Positions 1 through 7,319 of a DNA stretch of 9,803 nucleotides are shown piece after piece. Position 1 is the first letter of the stretch; each line of letters starts with the position of its first letter. Position numbers and translations under genes: made by a program. The stretch is taken from positions 2,136 through 11,938 of the forward strand of contig MHYJ01000084.1 in the NCBI GenBank assembly GCA_001828445.1. The letters run 5' to 3'. The notes below the pieces were generated by a model. The model ran no database searches. It was given only the letters and a program-made list of their open reading frames with translations, and had not been told where the DNA came from. This stretch comes from Planctomycetes bacterium RBG_16_43_13 (lineage in GTDB: Bacteria; Planctomycetota; MHYJ01).

Positions 1-55
1 TTCCGCAAACCCCTAATCCCACACTCCGAACTCTGCCCTCCCAACTCCTAACTCC
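1..55 (-). repeat. Degenerate 7-bp tandem repeat (GGAGTTN) after the exporter stop codon
   Basis: Read on the minus strand from position 55 down, the sequence divides without any indel into GGAGTTA, GGAGTTG, GGAGGGC, AGAGTTC, GGAGTGT, GGGATTA and GGGGTTT, then a poor partial unit (GCGGAA) at the window edge. Against a consensus GGAGTTN, the seven full units match 6, 6, 4, 5, 5, 4 and 5 of the six fixed positions. The array begins on the base after the TAG stop of the ABC exporter gene. Seven is not a multiple of three, so the periodicity is not a coding repeat. Heptameric short tandem repeats between genes are known from some cyanobacteria, but kinship with those is not claimed. The array may continue beyond position 1. 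It contains several G runs on the mRNA-like strand. Confidence 0.75.
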
Positions 56-1876
56 CTACGTTATCACCTGCGTCTTATACAGCCCTGCATAGACGCCACC
101 GTGTTCGAGGAGGTCGGCGTGCCTGCCCGTCTCGACTATCCTGCCGTTCTCCAGCACGATAATCCTGTCCGCATTTATGACGGTCGAGAGGCGGTGGGCG
201 ATGACGAAGGTTATCCGCCCTTTTCTACTATTAGTTAAGGTGTCGAGCCCCATCAAATTATTCAGCGCCGCTTGGACTTGTTTCTCCGACTCTGTGTCGA
301 GTTGTGAGGTTGCCTCGTCGAGGATTAGTATGGAGGGATTTCGCAGGACGGCGCGGGCGATTGATATTTTCTGTCTCTGTCCGCCTGAGAGTTTGGCGCC
401 GCGCTCGCCCACGATTGCATCGTAGCCCTTTTCGAGAGTCATAATGAAATCGTGGATATTCGCCGTCTTGGCGGCGGCAATTATCTCATCTTTAGTGGCG
501 TCGCGCCTGCCGTAGCGGATATTTTCTGCGATAGTGGTATTGAATAGAAACACCTCTTGAGAGACGATGGCGATATTTGCGAGGAGCGAACTGCGTTTGA
601 GTTGTCTGGTCTCTATGCCATCTAAAAGTATCTCACCATCTACTACGTCATAAAATCTGCAGAGGAGGTCGAGGAGGGTGGACTTACCCGCGCCGCTCCT
701 GCCGACGATAGCGATTACCTCGCCCGGGACTGCTTTTAGATTTACGTTTTGCAGAACGGGCTGGGTGTCGTATGCAAAACTTACATTGCGATATTCTACA
801 CCGCCTTTTATATGCGAGAGTTCTACAGTGCCGTCTTCTTGGGAATAGGTGGTGTGCATATCCAGAAGCTCGAAGACCCTCTCGCATCCAGCGGCGGCGT
901 CCTGCATCTTATTGTAGCTGACGGTAATAGTCCTAACTGATGCGTAGATCATTCCAAGTGCCAATGCGAAGAGGACTATGCCACCGGCAGAGATTTCACC
1001 TTTTACTATGAGCCATCCACTTATAAACATAAGGACGCCTGCGGCGAGCCCTATAAATAACTCGACTAAACTTTCGCTCAGTGCCTTTTTTCTCATAGCG
1101 GCCATAAGTTTTTTCAGAAAACTCTTATTGCGTGTCTTGTATTCATCTACCTCATCGTTCTCCATATTGAATGCCTTTACTATGCGGATACCTGAATATA
1201 TCTGCATCATTGTCTCCGTTACGTCGCCGAGTTTTTCCAAACTCTTGCGTCTTGCCTTGCGGAGTTTCTTTGCTAACATTACGGTTGGAATTAAATATAT
1301 GGGATAGAGTAAGGTAACGATTAGTCCGAGTTTCCAATTGACGTAAAACATAAGCCCTATCGCTGCTACCATTAGGAGGGGCTGGAAGATGGCGTCATCG
1401 AAGAAGAATGAAAAGGCGGGTTGCATAGTATTTACGTCATTCGTAGTGCGTGAGATTATATCGCCGTATCTTCTGCTGTGGAAAAATCGCATCGGCAGGT
1501 TCACTATCTGCTCGCAGACCTTATTTCTGATATCAACTATGATGTGTTGAATAAGATAGCTCGTAAGGTATTCCTTTGCGTATTTGAATATAAAGAGTGG
1601 TATAGATAGCCCGAGGGCGATAAGGGCGTAGTCCTTTAGTTTTTCGAGGTCACCTGTTTTTGGTATTTCGTCGAGGATGGGCTTTATTAATATTGTCCTG
1701 CCTCTATCTATAGCCGCCAAGACGGTCATAATGGCTATTGCCACTGCTATCAGTAATTTATATTTCCAGCCGTATTTGAGGAGGCGGGATACGAGGGATA
1801 AAGTGGAGATACTCTTAATGGTAGATTGTTCTTCAGAATTACTCGTAGGGGTATTTACTTTTGTGTCTTCTGCCAA
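56..1876 (-). CDS. ABC exporter half-transporter, MsbA/lipid-flippase type
   Basis: This is a complete 606-residue half-transporter that should homodimerise in the inner membrane and use ATP to export a lipid or other hydrophobic substrate. The membrane domain covers about residues 38-320, with hydrophobic segments near 40-57, 83-99, 163-180, 183-200, 270-290 and 298-315. The nucleotide-binding domain follows from about 360: Walker A GRSGAGKST (392-400), Q-loop Q440, signature LSGGQ (496-500), Walker B ILILD with catalytic E521, D-loop SQLD, and switch H561. All ATPase residues are present. Length and domain order fit the MsbA family, but the substrate cannot be read from sequence; a peptide or drug exporter is possible. 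The start is a TTG, chosen because AGGAGA lies 7 bp upstream. The gene follows aroC by 20 bp, so it is probably cotranscribed. About 11 extra residues appear near 543-553, between the D-loop helix and the H-loop strand. Confidence 0.93.
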   Translation of the reverse strand: MAEDTKVNTPTSNSEEQSTIKSISTLSLVSRLLKYGWKYKLLIAVAIAIMTVLAAIDRGRTILIKPILDEIPKTGDLEKLKDYALIALGLSIPLFIFKYAKEYLTSYLIQHIIVDIRNKVCEQIVNLPMRFFHSRRYGDIISRTTNDVNTMQPAFSFFFDDAIFQPLLMVAAIGLMFYVNWKLGLIVTLLYPIYLIPTVMLAKKLRKARRKSLEKLGDVTETMMQIYSGIRIVKAFNMENDEVDEYKTRNKSFLKKLMAAMRKKALSESLVELFIGLAAGVLMFISGWLIVKGEISAGGIVLFALALGMIYASVRTITVSYNKMQDAAAGCERVFELLDMHTTYSQEDGTVELSHIKGGVEYRNVSFAYDTQPVLQNVNLKAVPGEVIAIVGRSGAGKSTLLDLLCRFYDVVDGEILLDGIETRQLKRSSLLANIAIVSQEVFLFNTTIAENIRYGRRDATKDEIIAAAKTANIHDFIMTLEKGYDAIVGERGAKLSGGQRQKISIARAVLRNPSILILDEATSQLDTESEKQVQAALNNLMGLDTLTNSRKGRITFVIAHRLSTVINADRIIVLENGRIVETGRHADLLEHGGVYAGLYKTQVIT

Positions 1877-1883
1877 GGAGAGT

Positions 1884-1889
1884 TCTCCT
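1884..1889 (-). promoter_or_regulatory. Ribosome binding site for the ABC exporter
   Basis: On the minus strand AGGAGA is followed by 7 bases and then TTG. This is a near-perfect Shine-Dalgarno site at the right distance, and it decides in favour of the unusual TTG start. The GGAGA can pair with TCTCC just before the start codon, but the loop would have only two bases, so a regulatory hairpin is doubtful. Confidence 0.75.
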
Positions 1890-1896
1890 AATTATA

Positions 1897-3039
1897 TTAC
1901 TTCTTATAGAACATACTGCCTATTCTGTCAAGATATGTGTTATAACGTTCTTTTACTTCTTCGAGTGTATCGCCTCCGAATTTTTCGAGAAATGCGGCGG
2001 CTATCTCGAATGCTACAACCGCCTCGCCTATAACGGATGCAGCGGGGACGACGCAAACGTCGGAGCGTTCGTATTGTGCCTCTGCCTCTTTCTTTGACGT
2101 CAAGTCAACGGTGGCGAGTGGCTTTAGCAACGTGGAGATGGGTTTACAGGCGGCACGCACTACTATCGGTTCGCCATTAGTTATACCGCCTTCGATACCA
2201 CCGGCGTTGTTGCTTTTTCTGATTATTTTGTTGTCTTTCATCACAATTTCATCGTGGACTTCTGAGCCGGGCATTCTTGCAGATTGAAAGCCGGAGCCGA
2301 TTTCGACACCCTTTACTGTTTGAATAGACATAAGGGCGTATGCTAACCTGCCGTCGAGTTTGCCATCCCAGGTTGTAAAATTGCCTAAGCCGGGCGGTGC
2401 GTTAAATACAACAACCTCGAATGTGCCCCCAAGCGTGTTGCCCTGTTTTGTTGTTTCATCTACTAACTGTTTTACTTTCTCGTCGAGTTTTTCTCCCTCA
2501 GGGCAGTAAAAGAGAGATGCGTCTCTCTTTGTCCTTAATTCCGATGGGTTATTTATCCTAATATTTGATGTTATATTACCTATTGATACTACATATCCAC
2601 AGACCTCGACATTGAATAGTGAAAGTAATTGTTTGGCGAGTGAGCCAGCGGCTACTCTGGCGACCGTTTCTCTTGCACTCGCACGCTCGGATATGTCGCG
2701 TGCATCCGTCAAGCCATATTTCATAGCACCCGCAAGGTCTGTATGGCCTGGACGGGGTTTGGTTATACTGCCGAGCTCCTCGATATTTGAGACGTTGTTT
2801 TTAATCATAAGAGTAATTGGGTTGCCGAGTGACTTCCCGTGGCGGATGCCTGTAAGGATTTCGACGGTGTCTTTCTCCATTTTCATTCTGGCGCCTCTAC
2901 CGTAGCCGCCTTGCCGACGAGCAAGATCAATATTTATTGCCTCTTCATTTATGGATGTACCGTATGGAACGTCGCTTATTACAGCGGTGAGACACTTGCC
3001 GTGTGATTCTCCTGTTGTTATGTAAGATAATGTTGTCAT
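1897..3039 (-). CDS. aroC: Chorismate synthase
   Basis: The product makes chorismate from 5-enolpyruvylshikimate-3-phosphate, the last step of the shikimate pathway, in the cytoplasm with reduced FMN as cofactor. With the start at 3039 the protein has 380 residues, a usual length. All three family signatures are visible: GESHG at residues 10-14, ERASARETVARVAAGS from 118, and RSDVCVVPAASVIGE from 325. RPGHTDLAGAMKYG and GFQSARMPGSEVHDE, both strongly conserved in the family, are also present. The frame is open to a TTG at 3066, which would add nine residues (MPISFENIP). The ATG at 3039 is preferred because family members begin just before the GESHG motif. Neither start has a clear Shine-Dalgarno site. 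It is the first gene of a leftward pair with the ABC exporter. Confidence 0.96.
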   Translation of the reverse strand: MTTLSYITTGESHGKCLTAVISDVPYGTSINEEAINIDLARRQGGYGRGARMKMEKDTVEILTGIRHGKSLGNPITLMIKNNVSNIEELGSITKPRPGHTDLAGAMKYGLTDARDISERASARETVARVAAGSLAKQLLSLFNVEVCGYVVSIGNITSNIRINNPSELRTKRDASLFYCPEGEKLDEKVKQLVDETTKQGNTLGGTFEVVVFNAPPGLGNFTTWDGKLDGRLAYALMSIQTVKGVEIGSGFQSARMPGSEVHDEIVMKDNKIIRKSNNAGGIEGGITNGEPIVVRAACKPISTLLKPLATVDLTSKKEAEAQYERSDVCVVPAASVIGEAVVAFEIAAAFLEKFGGDTLEEVKERYNTYLDRIGSMFYKK

Positions 3040-3090
3040 AGGTATATTTTCAAAGGATATAGGCAAAGAGGCATAAAATCAAGCTTTCTC

Positions 3091-3119
3091 TTGTTTTAGT
3101 TATTGTTCCTATATATAAT
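3091..3119 (+). promoter_or_regulatory. Probable sigma-70-type promoter of the def-pgi operon
   Basis: TTGTTT at 3091-3096 (three of six -35 consensus bases, including TTG) is separated by exactly 17 bp from a perfect TATAAT at 3114-3119. Transcription would start near 3125-3127, leaving a leader of about 20 bases before the def ATG. It lies in the only sizeable gap in front of the six-gene rightward run. The -10 element sits in TATATATAAT, which reads ATTATATATA on the other strand, so a leftward promoter for aroC could overlap it, although no good -35 box is seen there. This is a prediction from pattern only. Confidence 0.55.
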
Positions 3120-3144
3120 CGAAAACTGTAGAAGAAAATGTTTT

Positions 3145-3702
3145 ATGAGTAAGAAGAATATGGAGCTTGTATATTATCCCGACCCGCGGCTCAGGCAGGT
3201 ATCGAAGCCGATTGAAAAGACAGAAATAGCCAACCTAAAAGATATAGTCAAAGAGATGTTCAAAATTATGTATGAGAGTAGGGGGATTGGGTTAGCGGGA
3301 CCTCAGGTTGGATATGGTTATAGAATAATAGTTGCTAATTTACTGGGTAAGCAGGAAGGGGAAGAGGTGTTTATAAATCCTGAGATTGTAGAGAAAATTG
3401 GCGAGGTGCGGGAGGAGGAGGGGTGCCTTAGTTTACCTGGTATAGTTGCTCAGGTTCTTAGAGCAGAGCAGGTCATAGTGGATATTATAGATTTGGATGG
3501 TGGGCGTAGAAGGGTAGAGGCAGACGGTTTATACGCTCGCCTATTTCAGCACGAGATCGACCATCTTGATGGCATACTCCTGATTGATAAGATGACACCT
3601 GCAGAAAAGAAGGCATATTCACACATAATCTTTGAGCTTGAGGATGACTTCAAGAGGGGGAAAAAGCGGAAATATGATGTAAAGGAGTCCGTGGGGCTGT
3701 AG
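3145..3702 (+). CDS. def: Peptide deformylase
   Basis: The enzyme removes the formyl group from the N-terminal methionine of new proteins in the cytoplasm, using a bound metal ion. The 185-residue product has the three family motifs in order: GIGLAGPQVG (47-56), EGCLSLPG (92-99), and QHEIDHLDG (135-143). The expected metal ligands are C94, H136 and H140, and E137 is the catalytic acid/base. The second alanine of the common GxGLAAPQ motif is glycine here (A51-G52), a mild change. The frame is open from a TTG at 3103, but that codon lies upstream of the predicted transcription start, so the ATG at 3145 is chosen. The ATG at 3160 (MELVYYPDPRLR) is a reasonable alternative. It is the first gene of the rightward operon, and ribF starts 9 bp after its stop. 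Confidence 0.95.
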   Translation: MSKKNMELVYYPDPRLRQVSKPIEKTEIANLKDIVKEMFKIMYESRGIGLAGPQVGYGYRIIVANLLGKQEGEEVFINPEIVEKIGEVREEEGCLSLPGIVAQVLRAEQVIVDIIDLDGGRRRVEADGLYARLFQHEIDHLDGILLIDKMTPAEKKAYSHIIFELEDDFKRGKKRKYDVKESVGL

Positions 3703-3711
3703 ATTCTAATT

Positions 3712-4635
3712 ATGGACTATGAATTATTCCCGCCAGCAATAGATAATATAGAGGGTTCCATAGTTTCGTGGGGCGTTTTTGACGGTGTTCATAGAGGGCA
3801 TCGCAAGGTAATAGAACAAGTCGTAGAATGGGCTAAATCAACGAAACTTACCCCAATCATTGTAACATTTGACCGCCACCCGCAAGAGGTTCTGTATAAT
3901 AAGAGCGTTCCATTACTTATTCCCATTAAACAACGAATCGAGCTTATACAAAATTTAGGGGTCGAATATTGTATAGTTATCCCATTTACAGAAGATTTTG
4001 CGTCTAATACAGCAGAGGAATTTGTGAGGGATATTGTTGTGGGGAAGTTAAAGGCGAATGGGATAGTTTTAGGATTTGATTCTATGTTCGGCAAAGATAG
4101 AGAGGGTAATTTTGAGTTGTTGAGGAGTATTGCCGACAAGTTGAAAGTAGGAGTTCGTTCCTGCGAGCCGGAGCAGTTTAATGGTAGACCTGTCAGTAGT
4201 TCTCTTATTCGAGAGCTTATAAGTAATGGCAGATTGGACGATGCAAAGGAGTTACTTGGCAGACAAGTTTCCGTAGTAGGAACAGTTATTAGTGGCGATG
4301 GCAGGGGAAAAGGGTTAGGATTTCCAACAGCTAATATAATGCCTTTACACAGTATAAGGCCTCCTACTGGTGTCTACGGTGCGGAGGTGGTTGTAGATGG
4401 CAAAAAATTCTATGGTGTTACAAATATAGGCAAAAGACCGACATTCCACGTTAAATATGTTAATGATGTGGTTGAGATTCACATACTTGACTTCAGCGAC
4501 AGCGATATTTATGGGAAGGAGATTGAAATTAGGATACTCTTTAAGATAAGAGACGAAAAAAAGTTTGCAAGTTCTACAGAATTAGCTAAACAAATAAAGA
4601 GGGATATTACTGTATTAAGAGAAAGGATAGGATAG
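3712..4635 (+). CDS. ribF: Bifunctional riboflavin kinase/FAD synthetase
   Basis: The cytoplasmic enzyme phosphorylates riboflavin to FMN and adenylylates FMN to FAD. At 307 residues it has the normal bacterial RibF length and both domains. The N-terminal FMN adenylyltransferase domain shows GVFDGVHRGH (21-30, with the nucleotidyltransferase HxGH), GFDSMFGKDREGN (121-133) and VSSSLIREL (161-169). The C-terminal riboflavin kinase domain shows GRGKGLGFPTANI (197-209), GVYGAEV (220-226) and GVTNIGKRPTF (235-245). The FMN it supplies is the cofactor of the chorismate synthase encoded divergently upstream, though that proximity may be chance. The ATG has no strong Shine-Dalgarno site; the nearest purine-rich run (GGGG at 3693-3696) is too far. 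It may depend on coupling to def, whose stop is 9 bp upstream. Its stop overlaps the next start by one base. Confidence 0.96.
   Translation: MDYELFPPAIDNIEGSIVSWGVFDGVHRGHRKVIEQVVEWAKSTKLTPIIVTFDRHPQEVLYNKSVPLLIPIKQRIELIQNLGVEYCIVIPFTEDFASNTAEEFVRDIVVGKLKANGIVLGFDSMFGKDREGNFELLRSIADKLKVGVRSCEPEQFNGRPVSSSLIRELISNGRLDDAKELLGRQVSVVGTVISGDGRGKGLGFPTANIMPLHSIRPPTGVYGAEVVVDGKKFYGVTNIGKRPTFHVKYVNDVVEIHILDFSDSDIYGKEIEIRILFKIRDEKKFASSTELAKQIKRDITVLRERIG
4623..4627 (+). promoter_or_regulatory. Ribosome binding site for the DUF58 gene
   Basis: AAGGA lies inside the last codons of ribF, 7 bases before a GTG that shares its G with the ribF stop (TAGTG). It supports the GTG start and indicates translational coupling of ribF to the DUF58 gene. 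Confidence 0.6.
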
Positions 4636-5510
4636 TGACTAATAAGATATTTGATAGCGATTTCCTCAGAAAGATTGAGAGGTTGAAACTATTTGTAAAA
4701 CGAATACTTCCAACTGTAGCTGAGGGTAATAAAGTTTCCAAAAGGGTGGGTAGTGGCATTGACTTTATGAATTATAGGGGCTATGTGCAGGGAGATGAGA
4801 TAAGATATGTAGATTGGAATGTCTATGCGAGGTCAGAAGGGCTATTTATAAGGGAATTTGCAAAGGAGGATGCTGTTCCGATATACATTATTTTAGATAA
4901 CAGCCCATCTATGGACTTTGGCGCACCTTCTAAATTTATATTTGCCAAGAAATTATCAGCCGCCTTAGCTTATATTGGTTTGGTCTGTTTGGATAAGATA
5001 ACTATATGTTTGGGGTCCAATGATGGGTTTGTATCACAAGGTTTTAGAGGGGAATATAGTGCATCGCAGGTTTTCGACATGCTGTATAGTTTAGAGATTA
5101 ACAGGTCTATACGATTGGAAGAGATAGTTGTTAGGACGCGTTCTATTGCTAAGAAGGGTGGGGCGTTCTTTATAATTTCCGACTTCTGGGATAGTGAAAT
5201 GCAGAAGGATGTAAAAGAATTAACTTTTAATAACTCAGAGGTTTCGCTTATTCACATCTTATCTAATGAGGAGGTTAAACCATCTACTAAAGGAAAGATA
5301 CGGTTATTTGATAGCGAAGGTAGCACACATATTGATAGATTTGTCGGTGAAGAGGAGTTGATAGAATATGATAGATTACTGAAAGGGCATATAGATAATT
5401 ACAAACAGTTCGCTATGCGTTATAATATGAATTATATTTTTGCTCCTACGGATTCCGCGTTTGAAGAAGTTATAATGGTCTATTTAAGAGAGGCGTTTAT
5501 TTTGAGGTAA
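4635..5510 (+). CDS. DUF58 family protein (vWA-like, MoxR/Bat-associated)
   Basis: This soluble 291-residue protein has the DUF58 hallmark block: VGSGIDFMNYRGYVQGDEIRYVDWNVYAR at residues 38-66, then FIREFAKEDAVPIYIILDNSPSM at 71-93. In other DUF58 proteins the same order R-Y-x-x-GD-x-x-R-x-x-DW is seen. DNSPSM (88-93) resembles the DxSxS metal site of von Willebrand factor A domains. No membrane segment is evident. DUF58 proteins usually lie beside a MoxR AAA+ ATPase and BatA-like vWA proteins, in systems suggested to act on protein maturation, envelope stress or metal insertion; the biochemical role is not settled. Here the BatA-like gene follows after 9 bp, but no MoxR gene is present in the window. 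The start is GTG, overlapping the ribF stop. Confidence 0.88.
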   Translation: MTNKIFDSDFLRKIERLKLFVKRILPTVAEGNKVSKRVGSGIDFMNYRGYVQGDEIRYVDWNVYARSEGLFIREFAKEDAVPIYIILDNSPSMDFGAPSKFIFAKKLSAALAYIGLVCLDKITICLGSNDGFVSQGFRGEYSASQVFDMLYSLEINRSIRLEEIVVRTRSIAKKGGAFFIISDFWDSEMQKDVKELTFNNSEVSLIHILSNEEVKPSTKGKIRLFDSEGSTHIDRFVGEEELIEYDRLLKGHIDNYKQFAMRYNMNYIFAPTDSAFEEVIMVYLREAFILR

Positions 5511-5519
5511 TGTGATAAA

Positions 5520-7319
5520 GTGGGTTTCGAGAATCCTATAGCACTTTGGTTGTCCTTGGCTTTACCGCTATTGTTTATACTTACCCTCTGGCGGCTGAAG
5601 CCAGTGAGGGTGGTCATACCAAGTATTTATTTGTGGGGCAGGATAAAGGACAGAAATCCACCGATAAATGCGCTCCAGAAACCACGTTTTAACGTCTTAT
5701 TATTGTTCCAAATTATGGTTGTTGCATCCGGTATAATAGCTATTGCCTCTCCTTTTGTAGAGGTTAGTTCTACAGAACCAAAGACGGTTATCGTTGTTAT
5801 TGATGCATCCGCAAGTATGAAGACAAGGGTTAGCACAACTAAGATGCGATTTGATATGGCAGTAGAAGAAGTAGAGAAGTTGATAAACGCATTGCAGGAT
5901 TATGATACAGTTGAGATATATACTTCCGGTTCTAACAGTAGTTATTTTAAGGGTGATAAAGGAGGTGCTTTTAGTTACTTGCGTAAAATTAGTGTTGCTG
6001 ATTGTGAGAGCGATGTTGTTGATGTCTGTAAGAATGTTGTTATATCCGTTTCAGGTGGGAAGAATGTGCGAATGTTTTTAGTATCTGATAAGGATATTGA
6101 TTTGGGTGATGTGAACGAGCGTTTTATAAGGATATTAGTTGGTGGGAAGAGCGATAATATAGGTATAACAAGATTGAGTGTAGATAAAAGAGCAGATGGG
6201 TTATATGATATATTTGTAGCAATAGGTAACTTTACTGGCAATGAGATAGAAGTACCGCTAAGGATTGCAGATAGTAGTATATCTAAAAACGTCATTGCAA
6301 AAGTTGGTATAACTACTTTGGTGTTGGAAAAGGTAGATATTGGCTCTAACAATCTTATTGAGGTAATAATAGACAGAAATGATAGTTTAGATGTTGATAA
6401 TGGAGCTGGTGCATTTAAGTTAAACGGTCGGCAGTTGAAGGTTCTGATGTCAGGTGTGGATAATAGGTTTTTATCCAAATCGTTTCGCGCTATGCCAGAC
6501 ACGGACTTAACAGTTTCACAGGTGCCTACTTCTTCTGGATACGACATTTATATTTATAATGAGATGTTGCCCAGCGTAATACCAAAAGGTGGTGACATTG
6601 TAATTGTAAATCCACCGTCTGATTTTAGTAGTTTTAGATTTGGAAAGGTACTTGATTCAACTTTAGTAGATGAGGGGGGTAATCAGCTTTTAAGGGACGT
6701 AAATATTGATGAAGTGAAGGTTGTAGGTGCGAGAGAAATATCGAGTGGTTTACAAGTTGAAGATGTATTTACTATTAAAGGTAAGCCAATTGCCGTTTTG
6801 TATGCTGATGTTGGAAAGAGTATATTGGTTCTATCGTTTGAGCTTACTGCGGATGCTGTAGGTGGGGGTAGATGGATGTATTATCCATCATTTCCAATCT
6901 TTTGGGCTAACTACGTAGAGTTTATACGGAGCAAACGTAAAAGCTGGATATCTGATTTTACTACAGCTAAAGTAGGCATCCCCCTGCTTCTACCTCGTGA
7001 GTATAAAGACGCATCTATTAGATATTTAGCAAATGATGAGAAGTTAAGACCTGCAGAAGATACTGATGGTAGGATTAGTTTCATACCCTATAGCGTTGGT
7101 AGGTATCAAATGAAAAGTAAGGATGATAAAAAGGATATATATGTAAATCTGCTCAGCGAAAATGAATCCGATAATAACGGTAGTGAACATCTTTTGCCTG
7201 ACAATGTATTCGAGGATTTGAAAACTACAAGAGTTAAAAAGCCGTTTCTCCAATATTTTGCTATTCTCTCCGTATTATTTATGATAATCTGCTGGGTATT
7301 AGAGAAAAGGATGTCTTAG
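5520..7319 (+). CDS. BatA-like membrane-anchored vWA protein
   Basis: The 599-residue protein begins with the BatA N-terminal arrangement: a membrane segment at about 8-24, a short loop with PSIYLW, and a second segment at about 58-78. A von Willebrand A domain follows (about 88-205), with MIDAS motif DASAS at 95-99. Residues about 213-300 look like a beta-rich domain (VDKRADGLYDIFVAIGNFTGNEIEVPL). Residues 305-365 (LKVLMSGVDNRFLSK..., YDIYIYNEMLP, GDIVIVNPP) resemble the class I glutamine-amidotransferase-like fold found in other large vWA/BatA proteins. A third membrane segment lies at about 576-594, close to the C-terminus. The large central part is therefore probably outside the membrane on one face; which face is inferred, not shown. 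The start is GTG, with GAGGT about 11 bases upstream. The DUF58 gene ends 9 bp before it and the receiver gene follows with no gap, which suggests a joint function. Confidence 0.85.
   Translation: MGFENPIALWLSLALPLLFILTLWRLKPVRVVIPSIYLWGRIKDRNPPINALQKPRFNVLLLFQIMVVASGIIAIASPFVEVSSTEPKTVIVVIDASASMKTRVSTTKMRFDMAVEEVEKLINALQDYDTVEIYTSGSNSSYFKGDKGGAFSYLRKISVADCESDVVDVCKNVVISVSGGKNVRMFLVSDKDIDLGDVNERFIRILVGGKSDNIGITRLSVDKRADGLYDIFVAIGNFTGNEIEVPLRIADSSISKNVIAKVGITTLVLEKVDIGSNNLIEVIIDRNDSLDVDNGAGAFKLNGRQLKVLMSGVDNRFLSKSFRAMPDTDLTVSQVPTSSGYDIYIYNEMLPSVIPKGGDIVIVNPPSDFSSFRFGKVLDSTLVDEGGNQLLRDVNIDEVKVVGAREISSGLQVEDVFTIKGKPIAVLYADVGKSILVLSFELTADAVGGGRWMYYPSFPIFWANYVEFIRSKRKSWISDFTTAKVGIPLLLPREYKDASIRYLANDEKLRPAEDTDGRISFIPYSVGRYQMKSKDDKKDIYVNLLSENESDNNGSEHLLPDNVFEDLKTTRVKKPFLQYFAILSVLFMIICWVLEKRMS

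Noticed and set aside
10..56. G-quadruplex on the minus strand after the exporter
   Set aside because: Runs of three or four G are present, but the loops between them reach 11 and 15 bases, so folding is doubtful. The G runs follow from the heptamer repeat.
978..1307. 109-codon plus-strand frame opposite the ABC exporter membrane domain
   Set aside because: It lies antisense to the transmembrane region, and has no family motif or independent context.
1877..1888. Palindrome GGAGAGTTCTCC between aroC and the exporter
   Set aside because: The arms are 5 bp with a 2-base loop, too tight for a stable hairpin, and the match is explained by the Shine-Dalgarno site.
3040..3066. TTG start giving a nine-residue longer chorismate synthase
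   Set aside because: There is no Shine-Dalgarno site before it, and the extra residues precede the position where the family normally begins.
3103..3144. TTG start giving a 14-residue longer peptide deformylase
   Set aside because: It lies upstream of the predicted transcription start, overlaps the -10 region and encodes residues atypical of the family.
5975..6547. 190-codon open frame on the minus strand inside the BatA-like gene
   Set aside because: It is wholly antisense to a well-supported gene. The translation is Ser/Thr/Leu/Ile-rich with no motif, as expected for the shadow of an AT-rich coding strand.
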